Assembly (NCBI RefSeq): GCF_910592395.1
Contig: NC_088309.1
Span: 15,934,599-15,998,598 of the forward strand
DNA length: 64,000 nucleotides
Source: Lineus longissimus
Taxonomy: Eukaryota; Nemertea; Pilidiophora; Heteronemertea; Lineidae
Reading direction: 5' to 3'
A program made the translations under genes and the position numbers. This document shows positions 40,728 through 50,315 of the stretch, piece by piece. Every line of letters starts with the position of its first letter. The stretch's first letter is position 1. The notes below the pieces were generated by a model. The model saw nothing but the letters and a program-made list of their open reading frames with translations. It ran no database searches and had not been told where the DNA came from.

Positions 40728-41684
40728 ATGGATGGAGCAATATTTAATGCTACTGTCAATGTGTATCAGCAACAACCTATGTATCAGCAGCAACCTATGT
40801 TTCAGCAGCAACCTATGTATCAGCAACAACCAGTAATTTCAGGACCTACAATTTATTGTGTTAAGTGCTGTGAAAAGAAACCTGAAATTAATTTTGAAAA
40901 GAACAGGCGTAATAAACTACTTGATTACTGTAAAGAATGTGGTTCAAGTAAAATCAAGGGATGTAATAAATGTTATGAAAATAAATTACTAAGTGATGGT
41001 GAATTTGGTAAAGACGGAAATAGAGGTAACTGCAGATCATGTTTTAATTCATATTACAAAAAGGATTACCTTGACCAAAATGGTAATAGAGACAGACACA
41101 AAATTAGGGTTGGTCTAAACCGCATTTCTAAGGGAGAGTGTACCGGTAATTCATCATTCAATCTAGGATGTACAGACAGTTTCTTCTCACAGTGGTTAGA
41201 GTACCAGAGGAGTCTATCTCCAATAGGACAAAGTCCCGAGAACAGAGTTCGAAAAGTAGAAGAAGAGTTGGATCATGTCTTACCAATCAAGGAATTCAAA
41301 GATAAACCTGAACTGTGCTTTGCTTGGTTTAACATTAGACCAATGTCTAAAACACAAAACAAACAGAAGAGTGCTAAAGTAGACTACACACTATTTAAGG
41401 ATCAATTGGATAGGTCAATGGATTTCATGGTAAAAATGAGAAGTGAAAACTGGTTTGTCTTTCGAGACCAGGATGTAACACCAAATTGGAAAATAGTGAT
41501 ATCACAGCATTTCGGGGATTATCTTCGTGATGAAAATATGATTCTGCTTGATAGATTATCGAATTTAAATAATAACATGAGAATGAACCAGAACATTAAC
41601 ATATGTAGTCAGACAGAAATCATAAACGAGATGATTAAGTTGAATAATAGACTTGAAAGAAATTTACTCTTTGCAGTGAATTGA
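40728..41684 (+). CDS. zinc-finger/HNH protein (P3, intact)
   Basis: 318 aa. The head is YQQQPM repeats (residues ~12-42), unlike the MNQN repeats of P2. Then four CxxC pairs (CVKCC, CKECG, CNKCYE, CRSCF; residues ~45-110) form zinc ribbons. The C-terminal LDHVLPIKEFKDKPELCFAW and FNIRPM resemble HNH endonucleases of large DNA viruses. The 30-nt insert of P2 is absent; the GQSPENRVR insert is present. Likely nuclease; substrate unknown. Confidence 0.7.
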   Translation: MDGAIFNATVNVYQQQPMYQQQPMFQQQPMYQQQPVISGPTIYCVKCCEKKPEINFEKNRRNKLLDYCKECGSSKIKGCNKCYENKLLSDGEFGKDGNRGNCRSCFNSYYKKDYLDQNGNRDRHKIRVGLNRISKGECTGNSSFNLGCTDSFFSQWLEYQRSLSPIGQSPENRVRKVEEELDHVLPIKEFKDKPELCFAWFNIRPMSKTQNKQKSAKVDYTLFKDQLDRSMDFMVKMRSENWFVFRDQDVTPNWKIVISQHFGDYLRDENMILLDRLSNLNNNMRMNQNINICSQTEIINEMIKLNNRLERNLLFAVN

Positions 41685-41703
41685 TTTTATTTTACTTAAT
41701 TAA

Positions 41704-41973
41704 ATGAATAGAACTTGGGGTTACACAAAACGACCACGTAATTGGAAAGAAAGATTAGAACGATTTCATAGAGAATTAGAGGCAGAAGTAGAGTCAAAGT
41801 TGGAGCCTGGTCCCGAAAAACCTTTAAAACCTGCTGTGCCTGCTGGGACAGAAAAACCTGTTGGGACAGAAAAACCTTTAAAATTTAATGTACTTCAAAA
41901 ACCTGTAGTGTCTGTAGGATCAACACTAAACACTAGAAATGACAGAACAACTGATTCTAGTTATTCCCACTAA
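41704..41973 (+). CDS. 89-aa Lys/Pro-rich protein (P3)
   Basis: As P2 21011 with one extra 18-nt unit (VGTEKP), showing ordinary tandem-repeat slippage distinct from the hairpin inserts. Confidence 0.55.
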   Translation: MNRTWGYTKRPRNWKERLERFHRELEAEVESKLEPGPEKPLKPAVPAGTEKPVGTEKPLKFNVLQKPVVSVGSTLNTRNDRTTDSSYSH

Positions 41974-41977
41974 TTAA

Positions 41978-42637
41978 ATGGATGGAGACAATAAGGTTTA
42001 TCCAGATTTAAGTAATTTAAACTCTGAAAGTCATTTGAACTATGAAAGGTCTGAAAAGCATACAGAAAGTAACCCTCAGGCTTTCAGACTACAACAAATA
42101 TGTGAGGTTAAGAGTTTCTTAGAAAGCGAGATTGAATTTAGAAGAAAGATATTTTCAAAGTACAAAAAAGCATTTAGCGTAATTACTGGCATTAGCCATT
42201 TCCTTAATTTAACTAGCGTAGCAGCCGGATCTGTTGGTGTTTCCGCTCTAGCTGGTGTCATCACGGCACCGATAGGCTTAGCTTTGGGTGGCGTAACAAT
42301 AGGTAGTGCCATTATTTCATCAGCCTTAGGCTGGGAGAAAAAGAATATTCTTAAGAAAATTGAAAAGCATGAGAATATCAGAAGGTTGGCAATTTCAAAA
42401 CTGAACACAATCAATGATTTGGTTAGTAAAGCCTTAACCGATTCTCACATATCTACAGATGAGTTTACTTTGATTCTCAAGGAGAAGGAGAAATACATTT
42501 CGATGAAAAATGCCATTAGGAAAAAACAAAGGGAGGCAAGTTCAGCTGTTGATGTAGAGTCTTTAAAGAAGACTTTTTTAGAAGAAGGAAAAAAACTAGC
42601 ACAGACAGAGATGCTAGAAAAACTAAAAGTTCAATAA
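41978..42637 (+). CDS. 219-aa membrane protein (P3)
   Basis: Intact; differs from P2 by a few residues (Gly for Cys in VITGISH, Ser for Arg in IGSAI). The same Gly-rich hydrophobic hairpin and helical C-terminus. Confidence 0.65.
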   Translation: MDGDNKVYPDLSNLNSESHLNYERSEKHTESNPQAFRLQQICEVKSFLESEIEFRRKIFSKYKKAFSVITGISHFLNLTSVAAGSVGVSALAGVITAPIGLALGGVTIGSAIISSALGWEKKNILKKIEKHENIRRLAISKLNTINDLVSKALTDSHISTDEFTLILKEKEKYISMKNAIRKKQREASSAVDVESLKKTFLEEGKKLAQTEMLEKLKVQ

Positions 42638-42647
42638 ATCAAACAGG

Positions 42648-42835
42648 ACTCGAGCTATGCTCTCAAGACGAAGTCGGACCCGGACGACGTCCTAATCCTA
42701 ATGTGGTGTATCACTATCACTATTATCATGACTTCGGTGTTAGGGATGAATTTCACCAAGTAACACTACCATCAGCCCCACCCTATTCATTAGTTTAATC
42801 GAACTTTGTTCTCTGGACGTAGTCCGACTCAAGCG
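42648..42835. repeat. intergenic hairpin-element cluster (P3)
   Basis: GAGC-TAT-GCTC, AGAC-GAA-GTCG, GGAC-GAC-GTCC and GAAC-TTT-GTTC / GGAC-GTA-GTCC units between convergent 219-aa and polymerase genes; fewer than in P2. Confidence 0.8.
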
Positions 42836-45800
42836 AAGTTTGAATCACTGTAATCTATGTAGCCTTCATAATACATTCCAAATGGTAAGGTGCTTATTCC
42901 ATCTTCAAGTATGAACCTCTTGTCATCAAAAGGACTGAGGCTTTTTTTGTCAACTTCTTCCAAATAGATTTGGTGTTTATCTGATCTTAAGTGTCTCATC
43001 TTGTGGTAAAATGACCTACTCTTTTCAAGACAATCAACATAGTCATCAAATGAGATATTTCTCCTTACTACATTCTTGGCAATACCCTTCAATTTCTTAG
43101 AATCGTAATCTTTTGTCGAGCCTTGCTCTCCAGACATAGTCTTGGTCCTGTAAGCGTACATCTTACTTCTCAGGGCAATGAATTCAGTCATCTCTACTCC
43201 TCCTAGCTCATCCTTAAAGTAGCCAGGTACCTTCTTCTTACTGGTATCATAGAGTGGATGATCTTTTGGATAATTACTGAAGTCAAAATAGTGTCTCAAC
43301 TCGTTTAAGTCTTTAGTTAAGTCATCAGTATTAATGTTAAGTACAAAGGAATCTGTATCTAGATACAGCAGTTCAATATTTTTCTCACCAAAGTACGGTT
43401 GAAGAACTTCATAATAGAATTCATACATTAATAATTTAATTCAAGTACTGAAGCTCCTATGTAGATTGGTTTGTTGAATTTCATTGATGTTTTCCTCATG
43501 CTAATAGCAGCATTATGTTCGTCAAATACGCATATCGATGAAAACCTGGGATTGGCCATTACATTCCTGGCTCTCTCCCCGTCCGATACAAATTCAATTT
43601 CAACCCTGTTCCTTACATTCTCACAAGTTTTTCCATAGAACGCATTGTTCATCAGTTTAAAATAGTCTTTCTCAAAATCAGTCTTAGAATCCATACGTCT
43701 TTTAGTGTTAAAATCAATGTATGGTGCTAACCACTTTGATTGTTTAAAGCTTATCACTGAATGAACCCTCTTAAGTACCATTCCGTGCTTTAGGTAAAAT
43801 TGTAGCATTCTGTAATGCACTATGTAATTAGTTTTATCCTTTTGTGTTAGTATTAGTTTCTCTACATTTGATCTTTTATCATCGCCCAGTAACTCTCTCT
43901 GGTAAGGACTTAATTCATCATCTTCAATAAAGAGAGATTCGGGACAGAATGGAAAGTTCCTTGACTTAAATTTAATATTTCCTGGATACTCCAAATCAAC
44001 CTCTAAGAAGTAGCCTACTTCACTATCACTTGGAATTGCCATAATCTGCTCTTTACTGATAACATTCATGTTAAGTCGGACTTTGTCCTGAGAGCATAGC
44101 TCGAGTGGATCAATATCTATCATTTCAAAACTACCATAGGGTTGAGGTTCCATCATGGACCAGCCGTAGAGATTATTTGCGTCTATGTAGAGTAGTTTGT
44201 GGTGTTCATCTGCCTTTACATGTCTTGTTCCCATAACACCCGAAATTCCACCTCGTATTGCTTTCTCAAAAGTAAGTAAGATGTTGGTATCAGTCAGTAG
44301 TTCTAGGTTTATTCCTGTGTACTTCAAACCAGCTTGCCAGGTTAGGCCTGGTGCCGAGTAACAGTGACAGGGATCTATCTGAAAGTAGTTCAAATTGACA
44401 TCCCTGAATTTCTCAAATAAATCAGCTAAAAGGATCACATCAGTTTTGAGGTAGAGGTCAATGAACTCACCGTGATTCCTGATCTTGAAATGATCCCATA
44501 TTACCTTAGCCTCATCATAGGCAGAATCAGGTGCCATTTCATTTTTCAATTCGTCAAAAAACATAGACTTTTCTAGGTAAGTAACATTGTAGCTTTCATG
44601 TGATGTGTAAAAAGAGTAAGGTACTGAACCCTTCTTCCTCAATAGCTTAAAGTCAGTGGTATTTGGGAACAGCTGTCTGGTAATTTTAAAATCATCATCC
44701 AACATTGATTTGGTTATGTTGTCTAAACTGGACTGCAGGAATCTGTACGAGTCCAAAAACCTGAAACAACCGAACTGAAATGAGATGTATTCCTCTGATG
44801 TTTTGGCAAGTATTTTCAGTTTCTTGTACTTCGGTAGCTTATTCATTAATTCTTTAATAAATAAGTGAGAATCGTAATTACTGAGATTGTGAAAAAACAC
44901 TGGAACAAACATAGCTTTCTTTTCATTCAAATTACACGAGTTGTGAGCAGCACCTCGATATCTACCACAGTAGTGATCATGATCCTTGACCTTGTCATAT
45001 CCCAAAGGTTGATTACAATAGTAACAATGTGTTTCTAATTGATATTTATGCCAGTCTTCATCTGTCATTGTTAGAGGAAAGTTACAGTTCAATAAATTAG
45101 AGAATTGTTCTTCCATCCTGATTAGCCAATTACAGAACACATCTACAACATCAGCACCCCTGTGAGACACATACTGGCTACTGTAAAGGTGTGTGTAGTC
45201 TGAGTGAACATAAACACCAACAGCTGATGCATTTTGTTTAAAAAGTTTCTTTGAACTCGGTTCTTTCATCATAGGTGGCTCTACTGATACTACTGGTATG
45301 TTGCCTTCGGCAGAAGAACAAGGTTCGCTTATCGCTTCGAAATCAGCATAGATCACAAACGGAACTCTATTTTTGAATGAGTGTTTTTCAAATTTAATTT
45401 GTGACCATTTACTGTTAGGTGGAGGCAAAGTAATCTTACAGTAATCGTGTTCTCCACATTTCTTTTTATGTTTATCTAGTGTTGACTTCCTGTAAAAGTA
45501 ATTCATGCATCTCCTGCAAAGATACACTCTATGAGCTAGTGTCCTGAAGAAAAGATTGATGTCTCTTATGTACATGAAATGGTCCTTGAAATACAACAGA
45601 TCGATGACATCATCATCATCATAATTCTTGGACAGGTAGAGAGGTTCTAGTTTTGCCTCACATGTGCTCTTAGCCGATTCGTTCTCTAACTTGAACACAT
45701 TAATTTTGAGATTATTATCACTCTCTATCTTAGGGATATCCTTTTGAATACATACAGGAAATGATTTGATTTTGATATCAGTAGTTTTCGAACTCTGTTC

Positions 45801-46586
45801 TCGTGACGAAGTCATTTCTAGCATATCGGTAGTGATATTGAATGTACTCTCGAGCTCTGCTCTCAGGACAAAGTCCGTCTCTGGATTTTCTTTCAGATAT
45901 TTAGCGGCCAATAAAGACCAGAGAAAACATTTATTGTCATTTGATTCCACATTTATTACTGCTTTTGTTTTAAATGGTAATTTAGTGTAATGACCACCTT
46001 TACACCTCTTGTAAGAACAGATGGTCATGTTACAAGACTCTATTTTATTTAAAGTAAGTCCAGAACCTTGAAAGTACCTTTCCTCAATCTGTGTCTTAAT
46101 GTAGTTTAACTGGTTGGTTATGGCATAAATTGCCTGGTTCCTTGAAATTATGCTTTCCATTGGAGACTGTATGGGGTGTGTTACACTTTCACCCTGACGA
46201 TCAAACTGAGCAAATACTGATATGCTAATTTTGTGATGGTAATCATTGAGTTGAAATAATACCTCCTCTAATTTATCTCTGTATTCATACACTTGTTTAG
46301 CTTCTCTGTCAATCTTCAAACTAATGGTGACTACAGGCTTGCCAAATTGTTTTACTATTTCTATTCCACTCACTTTCTTTATGCCATCTAGCTCATTTTC
46401 CTCAAATGCAAGTTTCTTATCCATAGTTTTAGGGATCAGTGATTGGGCTCGGGGTTGAGCAATAGGGACATAATCCGGATTTAATTTACTTAAGTGACCT
46501 TTGGTTCTCCTGTGAATAGCCATATTATTGTAGGATATGTACTTGTCACATGTAGTGCAAAGTATTTTCTGATTCTTATCAGTCAT
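42829..46586 (-). pseudogene. DNA polymerase B with internal HNH, one frameshift (P3)
   Basis: The start is ATG at 46584-46586 (MTDKNQ); the TTG-started extension is not needed. A U1-like zinc finger is at ~6-27. Exonuclease I YADFEAI has its Asp at ~415. The HNH module starts at ~521 (CYYCNQP ... VKDHDHYCGRYRG). NLSNYDSHLF and YLKTDVILLADLF are exonuclease motifs. Polymerase motifs are DANNLYG (~802), KLMNNAFYGKT (~978) and LDTDSFVLNI. A 4-bp deletion near 43437 splits the gene after GASVLEL. Hairpin inserts lie at 43117-43146 (P3 only), 44077-44105, 45788-45815 and 45848-45878. Polinton polymerases replicate the element by protein priming (family knowledge). Confidence 0.93.
43117..43146. 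repeat. 30-nt insert in polymerase (P3 only)
   Basis: GAGC-CTT-GCTC and AGAC-ATA-GTCT stems; adds TMSGEQGSTK. P2 empty site CTTTTGT|TCTGTAAG. The AGAC/GTCT pair is a compensated variant of GGAC/GTCC. Confidence 0.9.
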
Positions 46587-46642
46587 TCTATTTATTAGAT
46601 TAAAATTTATTAAATTCAATAAATATCTTGAATTAAATAGAA

Positions 46643-47593
46643 ATGGACTTCATAATCAATGAACAAGAATGTAATGAAGCCAAATTTGAGTACTACTTAA
46701 CAGACCAATTAGACATAAAATCCATTACTTTGAAATCGATAACCTTTTACAATTCATGGTGGACAGGTGATTTTCTACCAGAGGGAGTAAGGATTTTCTC
46801 ATTTCTAGTCGAAATAACCAGAATTACAAAACATGAGCCCTTAGATAAAAGATTATGGTGTAGGACATTATTTGCTCCTGGACTTGAAACAGATACACTT
46901 GAAAAGGAAGTCATGAAAATTTGCGAACGGCATTTGGAAAATGATTCTACCACAACTAAAGACACCATTACTCAATACACATTTCCATACTCTCGACATT
47001 TTAGTTTAAGTGAGTTTTGTGAGGTATGGCAAAAATACATAAAAGAAATTGGAATAAGCCATGTGAAAATTTACTGTGATAACAATAATTACATAACCCT
47101 TGAACTTACAGAGGATAAAGAGTACCCTCTGAAAGTAGACAAGTTAGATAAAAATGAAAAAATCAAGATTGAGAGAAACACAGAAGGTTTTCAAATAAGC
47201 AAAACCATAAGAGAGGTGATAGAAAAACAGCTCACAGTGGTGAATGAGTGGTTTGGCTTTAAGCAAACTAAATTCACCAAGAAAGGAAAATACTACTCCA
47301 CAAGACCACTCAATTTTTACAGGAAATATCTATTCCTGCAAGCTAATTTGGTTGACAAAGCTAATACCCTCTACAACAATAAACCATCTAACATTTTCTG
47401 CATCATACCTGTAGAAGATGGTGACCAAATAAAAATGCAGCGATACGAACCGAATTGTAAGAAAACGATAAATAAGTGTACTAATCACATAAAATTCGAA
47501 ATCACTGATGAGAATGGTAAGCTAGTTAATTTCAGAGGAACAGAGGTTTCTTTAGAGTTAAGAATCGAGCTTTGCTCTCAAGACGAAGTCTGA
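46643..47593 (+). CDS. second penton-like/minor capsid protein (P3)
   Basis: 316 aa. Noticeably more diverged from its P2 copy than other genes in residues ~60-100 (P2 NDEPLGKQLLCNDELRPLF versus HEPLDKRLWCRTLF), while the C-terminal half is nearly identical. Also ends ELCSQDEV from a hairpin unit. The patchy divergence suggests recombination or selection on an exposed region. Confidence 0.65.
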   Translation: MDFIINEQECNEAKFEYYLTDQLDIKSITLKSITFYNSWWTGDFLPEGVRIFSFLVEITRITKHEPLDKRLWCRTLFAPGLETDTLEKEVMKICERHLENDSTTTKDTITQYTFPYSRHFSLSEFCEVWQKYIKEIGISHVKIYCDNNNYITLELTEDKEYPLKVDKLDKNEKIKIERNTEGFQISKTIREVIEKQLTVVNEWFGFKQTKFTKKGKYYSTRPLNFYRKYLFLQANLVDKANTLYNNKPSNIFCIIPVEDGDQIKMQRYEPNCKKTINKCTNHIKFEITDENGKLVNFRGTEVSLELRIELCSQDEV

Positions 47594-47655
47594 CTGAGAC
47601 AAGGTCCAGAGAGCAAAGCTCGACTCGAGCAGAGCTCTCAAGACGAAGTCGGACC
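47568..47655. repeat. hairpin-element cluster (P3)
   Basis: GAGC-TTT-GCTC, GAC-GAA-GTC, GAGC-AAA-GCTC and GAGC-AGA-GCTC units forming the 3' end of the penton paralogue and the gap to the next gene. Confidence 0.8.
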
Positions 47656-47666
47656 ACCTGATGAGA

Positions 47667-48173
47667 TCATTCCATTAAAGGAATAGTACATTTCTTCTCT
47701 TTAACTACAGGTTTAACAAGAGGGTTAATTGATCCCTTCATGACTGCTTCATTCGGACTTTGTCCTGAGAGCATAGCTCGATTCAAGCCTGATCGCTGCT
47801 CTTTACTTACTTTTTTAGGAAGTTTCTTAAACATGATAAATGATGCTAAAATAATTGCACCTAAACCTAGTACATAGACATAAGTATTACTACTAGATTC
47901 ACGCAGTGATACATCAGTATTTTGAGATTGTGGTTCTTCTTCCTCTACTTCTTCTTCCTCCTTTTCCACAACTCTGTTTTTTGGTGAGGAGTCCTGTACT
48001 TTAAATGTCGTCTTATCCTTTTTTATCCTCTTAAATTCCTTAGATCTTCTACCCAGTTCTCTAGACCATGCTAATTGTTTCTCTGATCGAGGTTTCTTAG
48101 ACACTGAAACTTTAGTCGGACTTTGTCCTGAGAGCATAGCTCGAGTAGTATCAGTTACAGTTTCAAGTTCCAT
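47667..48173 (-). CDS. 168-aa single-pass membrane protein (P3)
   Basis: As P2 27197 but two 30-nt inserts shorter (188 versus 168 aa, exactly 20 codons). Retains RAMLSGQSPT and RAMLSGQSPNE units. Membrane helix YVYVLGLGAIILASFIMFKK. Confidence 0.65.
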   Translation of the reverse strand: MELETVTDTTRAMLSGQSPTKVSVSKKPRSEKQLAWSRELGRRSKEFKRIKKDKTTFKVQDSSPKNRVVEKEEEEVEEEEPQSQNTDVSLRESSSNTYVYVLGLGAIILASFIMFKKLPKKVSKEQRSGLNRAMLSGQSPNEAVMKGSINPLVKPVVKEKKCTIPLME

Positions 48174-48222
48174 TTATCTTGGCCGAATTTAATTCGAACT
48201 ATGTTCTCATAACCAGGTTAAT

Positions 48223-49074
48223 TTAGTCTTCTTTATCATCACTACCTGTGATATCTAGACTTTCATCTATTGATTTGTCACATTCAGAGACAGTCATATT
48301 TGGTGTATTCATATTTGATGCAGTCATACTCGATGTATTCATAGATGATTCCTCATGACAATGACCTAAAGTAATAAGTGTTGTTGAGGCAAGTGCAGTT
48401 AATGGTCCCATTCTCAAACTCAACCATCCAAGCCATTTATCCAACTCGTTAGTTATCAAATAATCATTTCTAAGATCATGGTAAAGATTATCTTCATCAT
48501 CTATTGGTAATAACCACCTTGATAATTTAGTGTAAGCTGTAATTACTGTCTTACCCAAAGAATCATTAAGTCTGGCAGCCATCTTTGTTTCATACATTCT
48601 ATGGTGTTTTAAGATTTCTTTTTCAGTCATATTATCTAAGTCATTAAAAGTTATTTGTTTATTAAGGAAATCCTTGCTTTTACCAGTTGCAACTAGAATC
48701 TCTAAGTCTTGTTTGGCTTTAAGGCCACTATCAGTCAAATAGTTCAAATTTTGTTGATTGCTAGTCGGACTTTGTCCTGAGAGCGTAGCTCGAGTTGAGC
48801 CTAGTTGGCAACTAGAATTGACTATTCCTTGACTGGGATTAACTATTCCTTGACTAGGATTAACAAAATTTGAACTATTCAACTGCTTGTTTGAAACTTG
48901 TTGATTTGTAGAGCAGTTCTGTTGAAAGTTAGTTCTGTTTTGTTGGTAACTACCAGTGTTCTGTTGGTTAGAAGCCCCAACTCGAGCTAAGCTCTCAGGA
49001 CTCATAACACCAATCTGTTTCATCTGTTGTTCAATCACTGCAGATGTCTGACTATTCATTTGCTGATTATTCAT
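48223..49074 (-). CDS. 283-aa Gln/Asn-rich-headed protein (P3)
   Basis: As P2 27812 plus one 30-nt insert at ~48763-48792 (RATLSGQSPT) between LGST and SNQQ. The conserved C-terminal domain is unchanged. Confidence 0.6.
   Translation of the reverse strand: MNNQQMNSQTSAVIEQQMKQIGVMSPESLARVGASNQQNTGSYQQNRTNFQQNCSTNQQVSNKQLNSSNFVNPSQGIVNPSQGIVNSSCQLGSTRATLSGQSPTSNQQNLNYLTDSGLKAKQDLEILVATGKSKDFLNKQITFNDLDNMTEKEILKHHRMYETKMAARLNDSLGKTVITAYTKLSRWLLPIDDEDNLYHDLRNDYLITNELDKWLGWLSLRMGPLTALASTTLITLGHCHEESSMNTSSMTASNMNTPNMTVSECDKSIDESLDITGSDDKED
48763..48792. repeat. 30-nt insert in 283-aa gene (P3 only)
   Basis: GGAC-TTT-GTCC and GAGC-GTA-GCTC stems; the P2 counterpart reads GATTGCTGGTTGATCC. Exactly 10 extra codons. 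Confidence 0.88.
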
Positions 49075-49125
49075 TTAAAATTATGGAAAAATGACTGTTA
49101 AGTGCAAAATGCTGTTTTCACAACT

Positions 49126-50268
49126 TTATTGCATCTTAACACTAGCTCGAGCTATGCTCTCAGGACGAAGTCCGGCTCGAGCTGTGCTCTCAGGACGAAG
49201 TCCGGCTGGTGTAAACTTAATATTACTGATGCAGTGAATGTCTCGACCTGCACTGGCACTCAGTAAAACGTCAAACTGCTTGTCAATATCCTGGTCATAT
49301 TCCTTCTCAACCTTGTAATTCTGGAAGAAAATACTTTGAGTGAAATCATACCATAATCTCTCCAAATCATTTACTCGCTCCTTGTTGGTTAAAAAAGGTG
49401 TAAATATTACATAATCAATTTTCAGCGTTTTAAAGGCTTGGTGTAAAAATACCTTGTAGTTAATGGTGACCTTGACACCACAGTAATGCAGAAATCTAAG
49501 GAAAGCATAGTACACTAGTCTAAGGTCAGTGATATTCTCATCGGTTAATTGCGGTTTACCAATTGCCCTGTTAATAAATTCAATGGCAAGAAACCAATCA
49601 TATTCCCCACAGTGAAATTTAAAAAGCATGGCTTCACCATGTAACCCTTGGTTACATAACTTAGAGGGGAGAGTGTTAATACCCATTTTTAGGGCTGACT
49701 GAAGAGTACTTTCATATCTCTGCTTACTAAGACATTTTCTGTGACTTGAAAAGTAGCACTGTAAATACCCTTCCACAAAGTCCTTTAAATACTTAACTGC
49801 CGATTCGGACAGCCGACTCCATCCAAGTTTCCTTAGAATACTGTCAAAGTAACGTGTCTTGTTGTCAATATTGATCTCAAGAGTTTTAAAATCATCGTCG
49901 TAAGTAGTCGAATTGCAATTGGTGCAGAATTGATACTTCACAGTTTTAGCTGCGTACCTTGCTGAATTCAAGTTTTTTTGATACTCAAAAAGTGTCCACC
50001 TTTTACAATTACGGCAGAATTGAGCATTAGTGTTGGTACTGACGTCATATTCTTTCATTCTTGGCAGGACTACTTTGATTGTCTCAGTAGGCTTATCAAA
50101 TTTCCCACTGTCATAATTCTTGCTGACATTTTCTTCACTAAAATTTCTATCCATGACCCTAGGACGAATGTATCCTTTAAGATTCTCATTGTTCCACTCG
50201 AGCTCTGCTCTCAGGACGAAGTCCGACTCACTAGAATAATAGTCTTTTAATGAGATGTATTTATTCAT
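49126..50268 (-). CDS. 380-aa zinc-ribbon protein (P3, intact)
   Basis: An N-terminal zinc ribbon (FCRNC ... FCTNC, residues ~75-110) followed by an all-helical-looking region (LSESAVKYLKDFVEGYLQCY ... DLRLVYYAFLRFLHYCGVKV). A zinc ribbon followed by helical repeats recalls TFIIB-like or viral late-transcription factors, but I cannot establish homology. Hairpin units provide SDFVLRAELE near the N-terminus and the tandem GLRPESTARA-GLRPESIARA at the C-terminus (49146-49205). P2 has only one of the latter. Confidence 0.6.
   Translation of the reverse strand: MNKYISLKDYYSSESDFVLRAELEWNNENLKGYIRPRVMDRNFSEENVSKNYDSGKFDKPTETIKVVLPRMKEYDVSTNTNAQFCRNCKRWTLFEYQKNLNSARYAAKTVKYQFCTNCNSTTYDDDFKTLEINIDNKTRYFDSILRKLGWSRLSESAVKYLKDFVEGYLQCYFSSHRKCLSKQRYESTLQSALKMGINTLPSKLCNQGLHGEAMLFKFHCGEYDWFLAIEFINRAIGKPQLTDENITDLRLVYYAFLRFLHYCGVKVTINYKVFLHQAFKTLKIDYVIFTPFLTNKERVNDLERLWYDFTQSIFFQNYKVEKEYDQDIDKQFDVLLSASAGRDIHCISNIKFTPAGLRPESTARAGLRPESIARASVKMQ
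49146..49205. repeat. tandem pair of 30-nt units at 380-aa gene C-terminus
   Basis: Two exact-length neighbours, differing by TAT versus TGT in the first loop. P2 has a single unit (~28704-28733). A direct view of a unit being duplicated. Confidence 0.9.
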
Positions 50269-50315
50269 ATTTACATAATAATTATTTTTTAAACATTGTT
50301 TTGATAGAAGGTCAC

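Noticed and set aside
41860-41880. 18-nt difference in the 83/89-aa protein as another hairpin insert
   Set aside because: It is a tandem copy of the local GTEKP repeat with no hairpin form and the wrong length.
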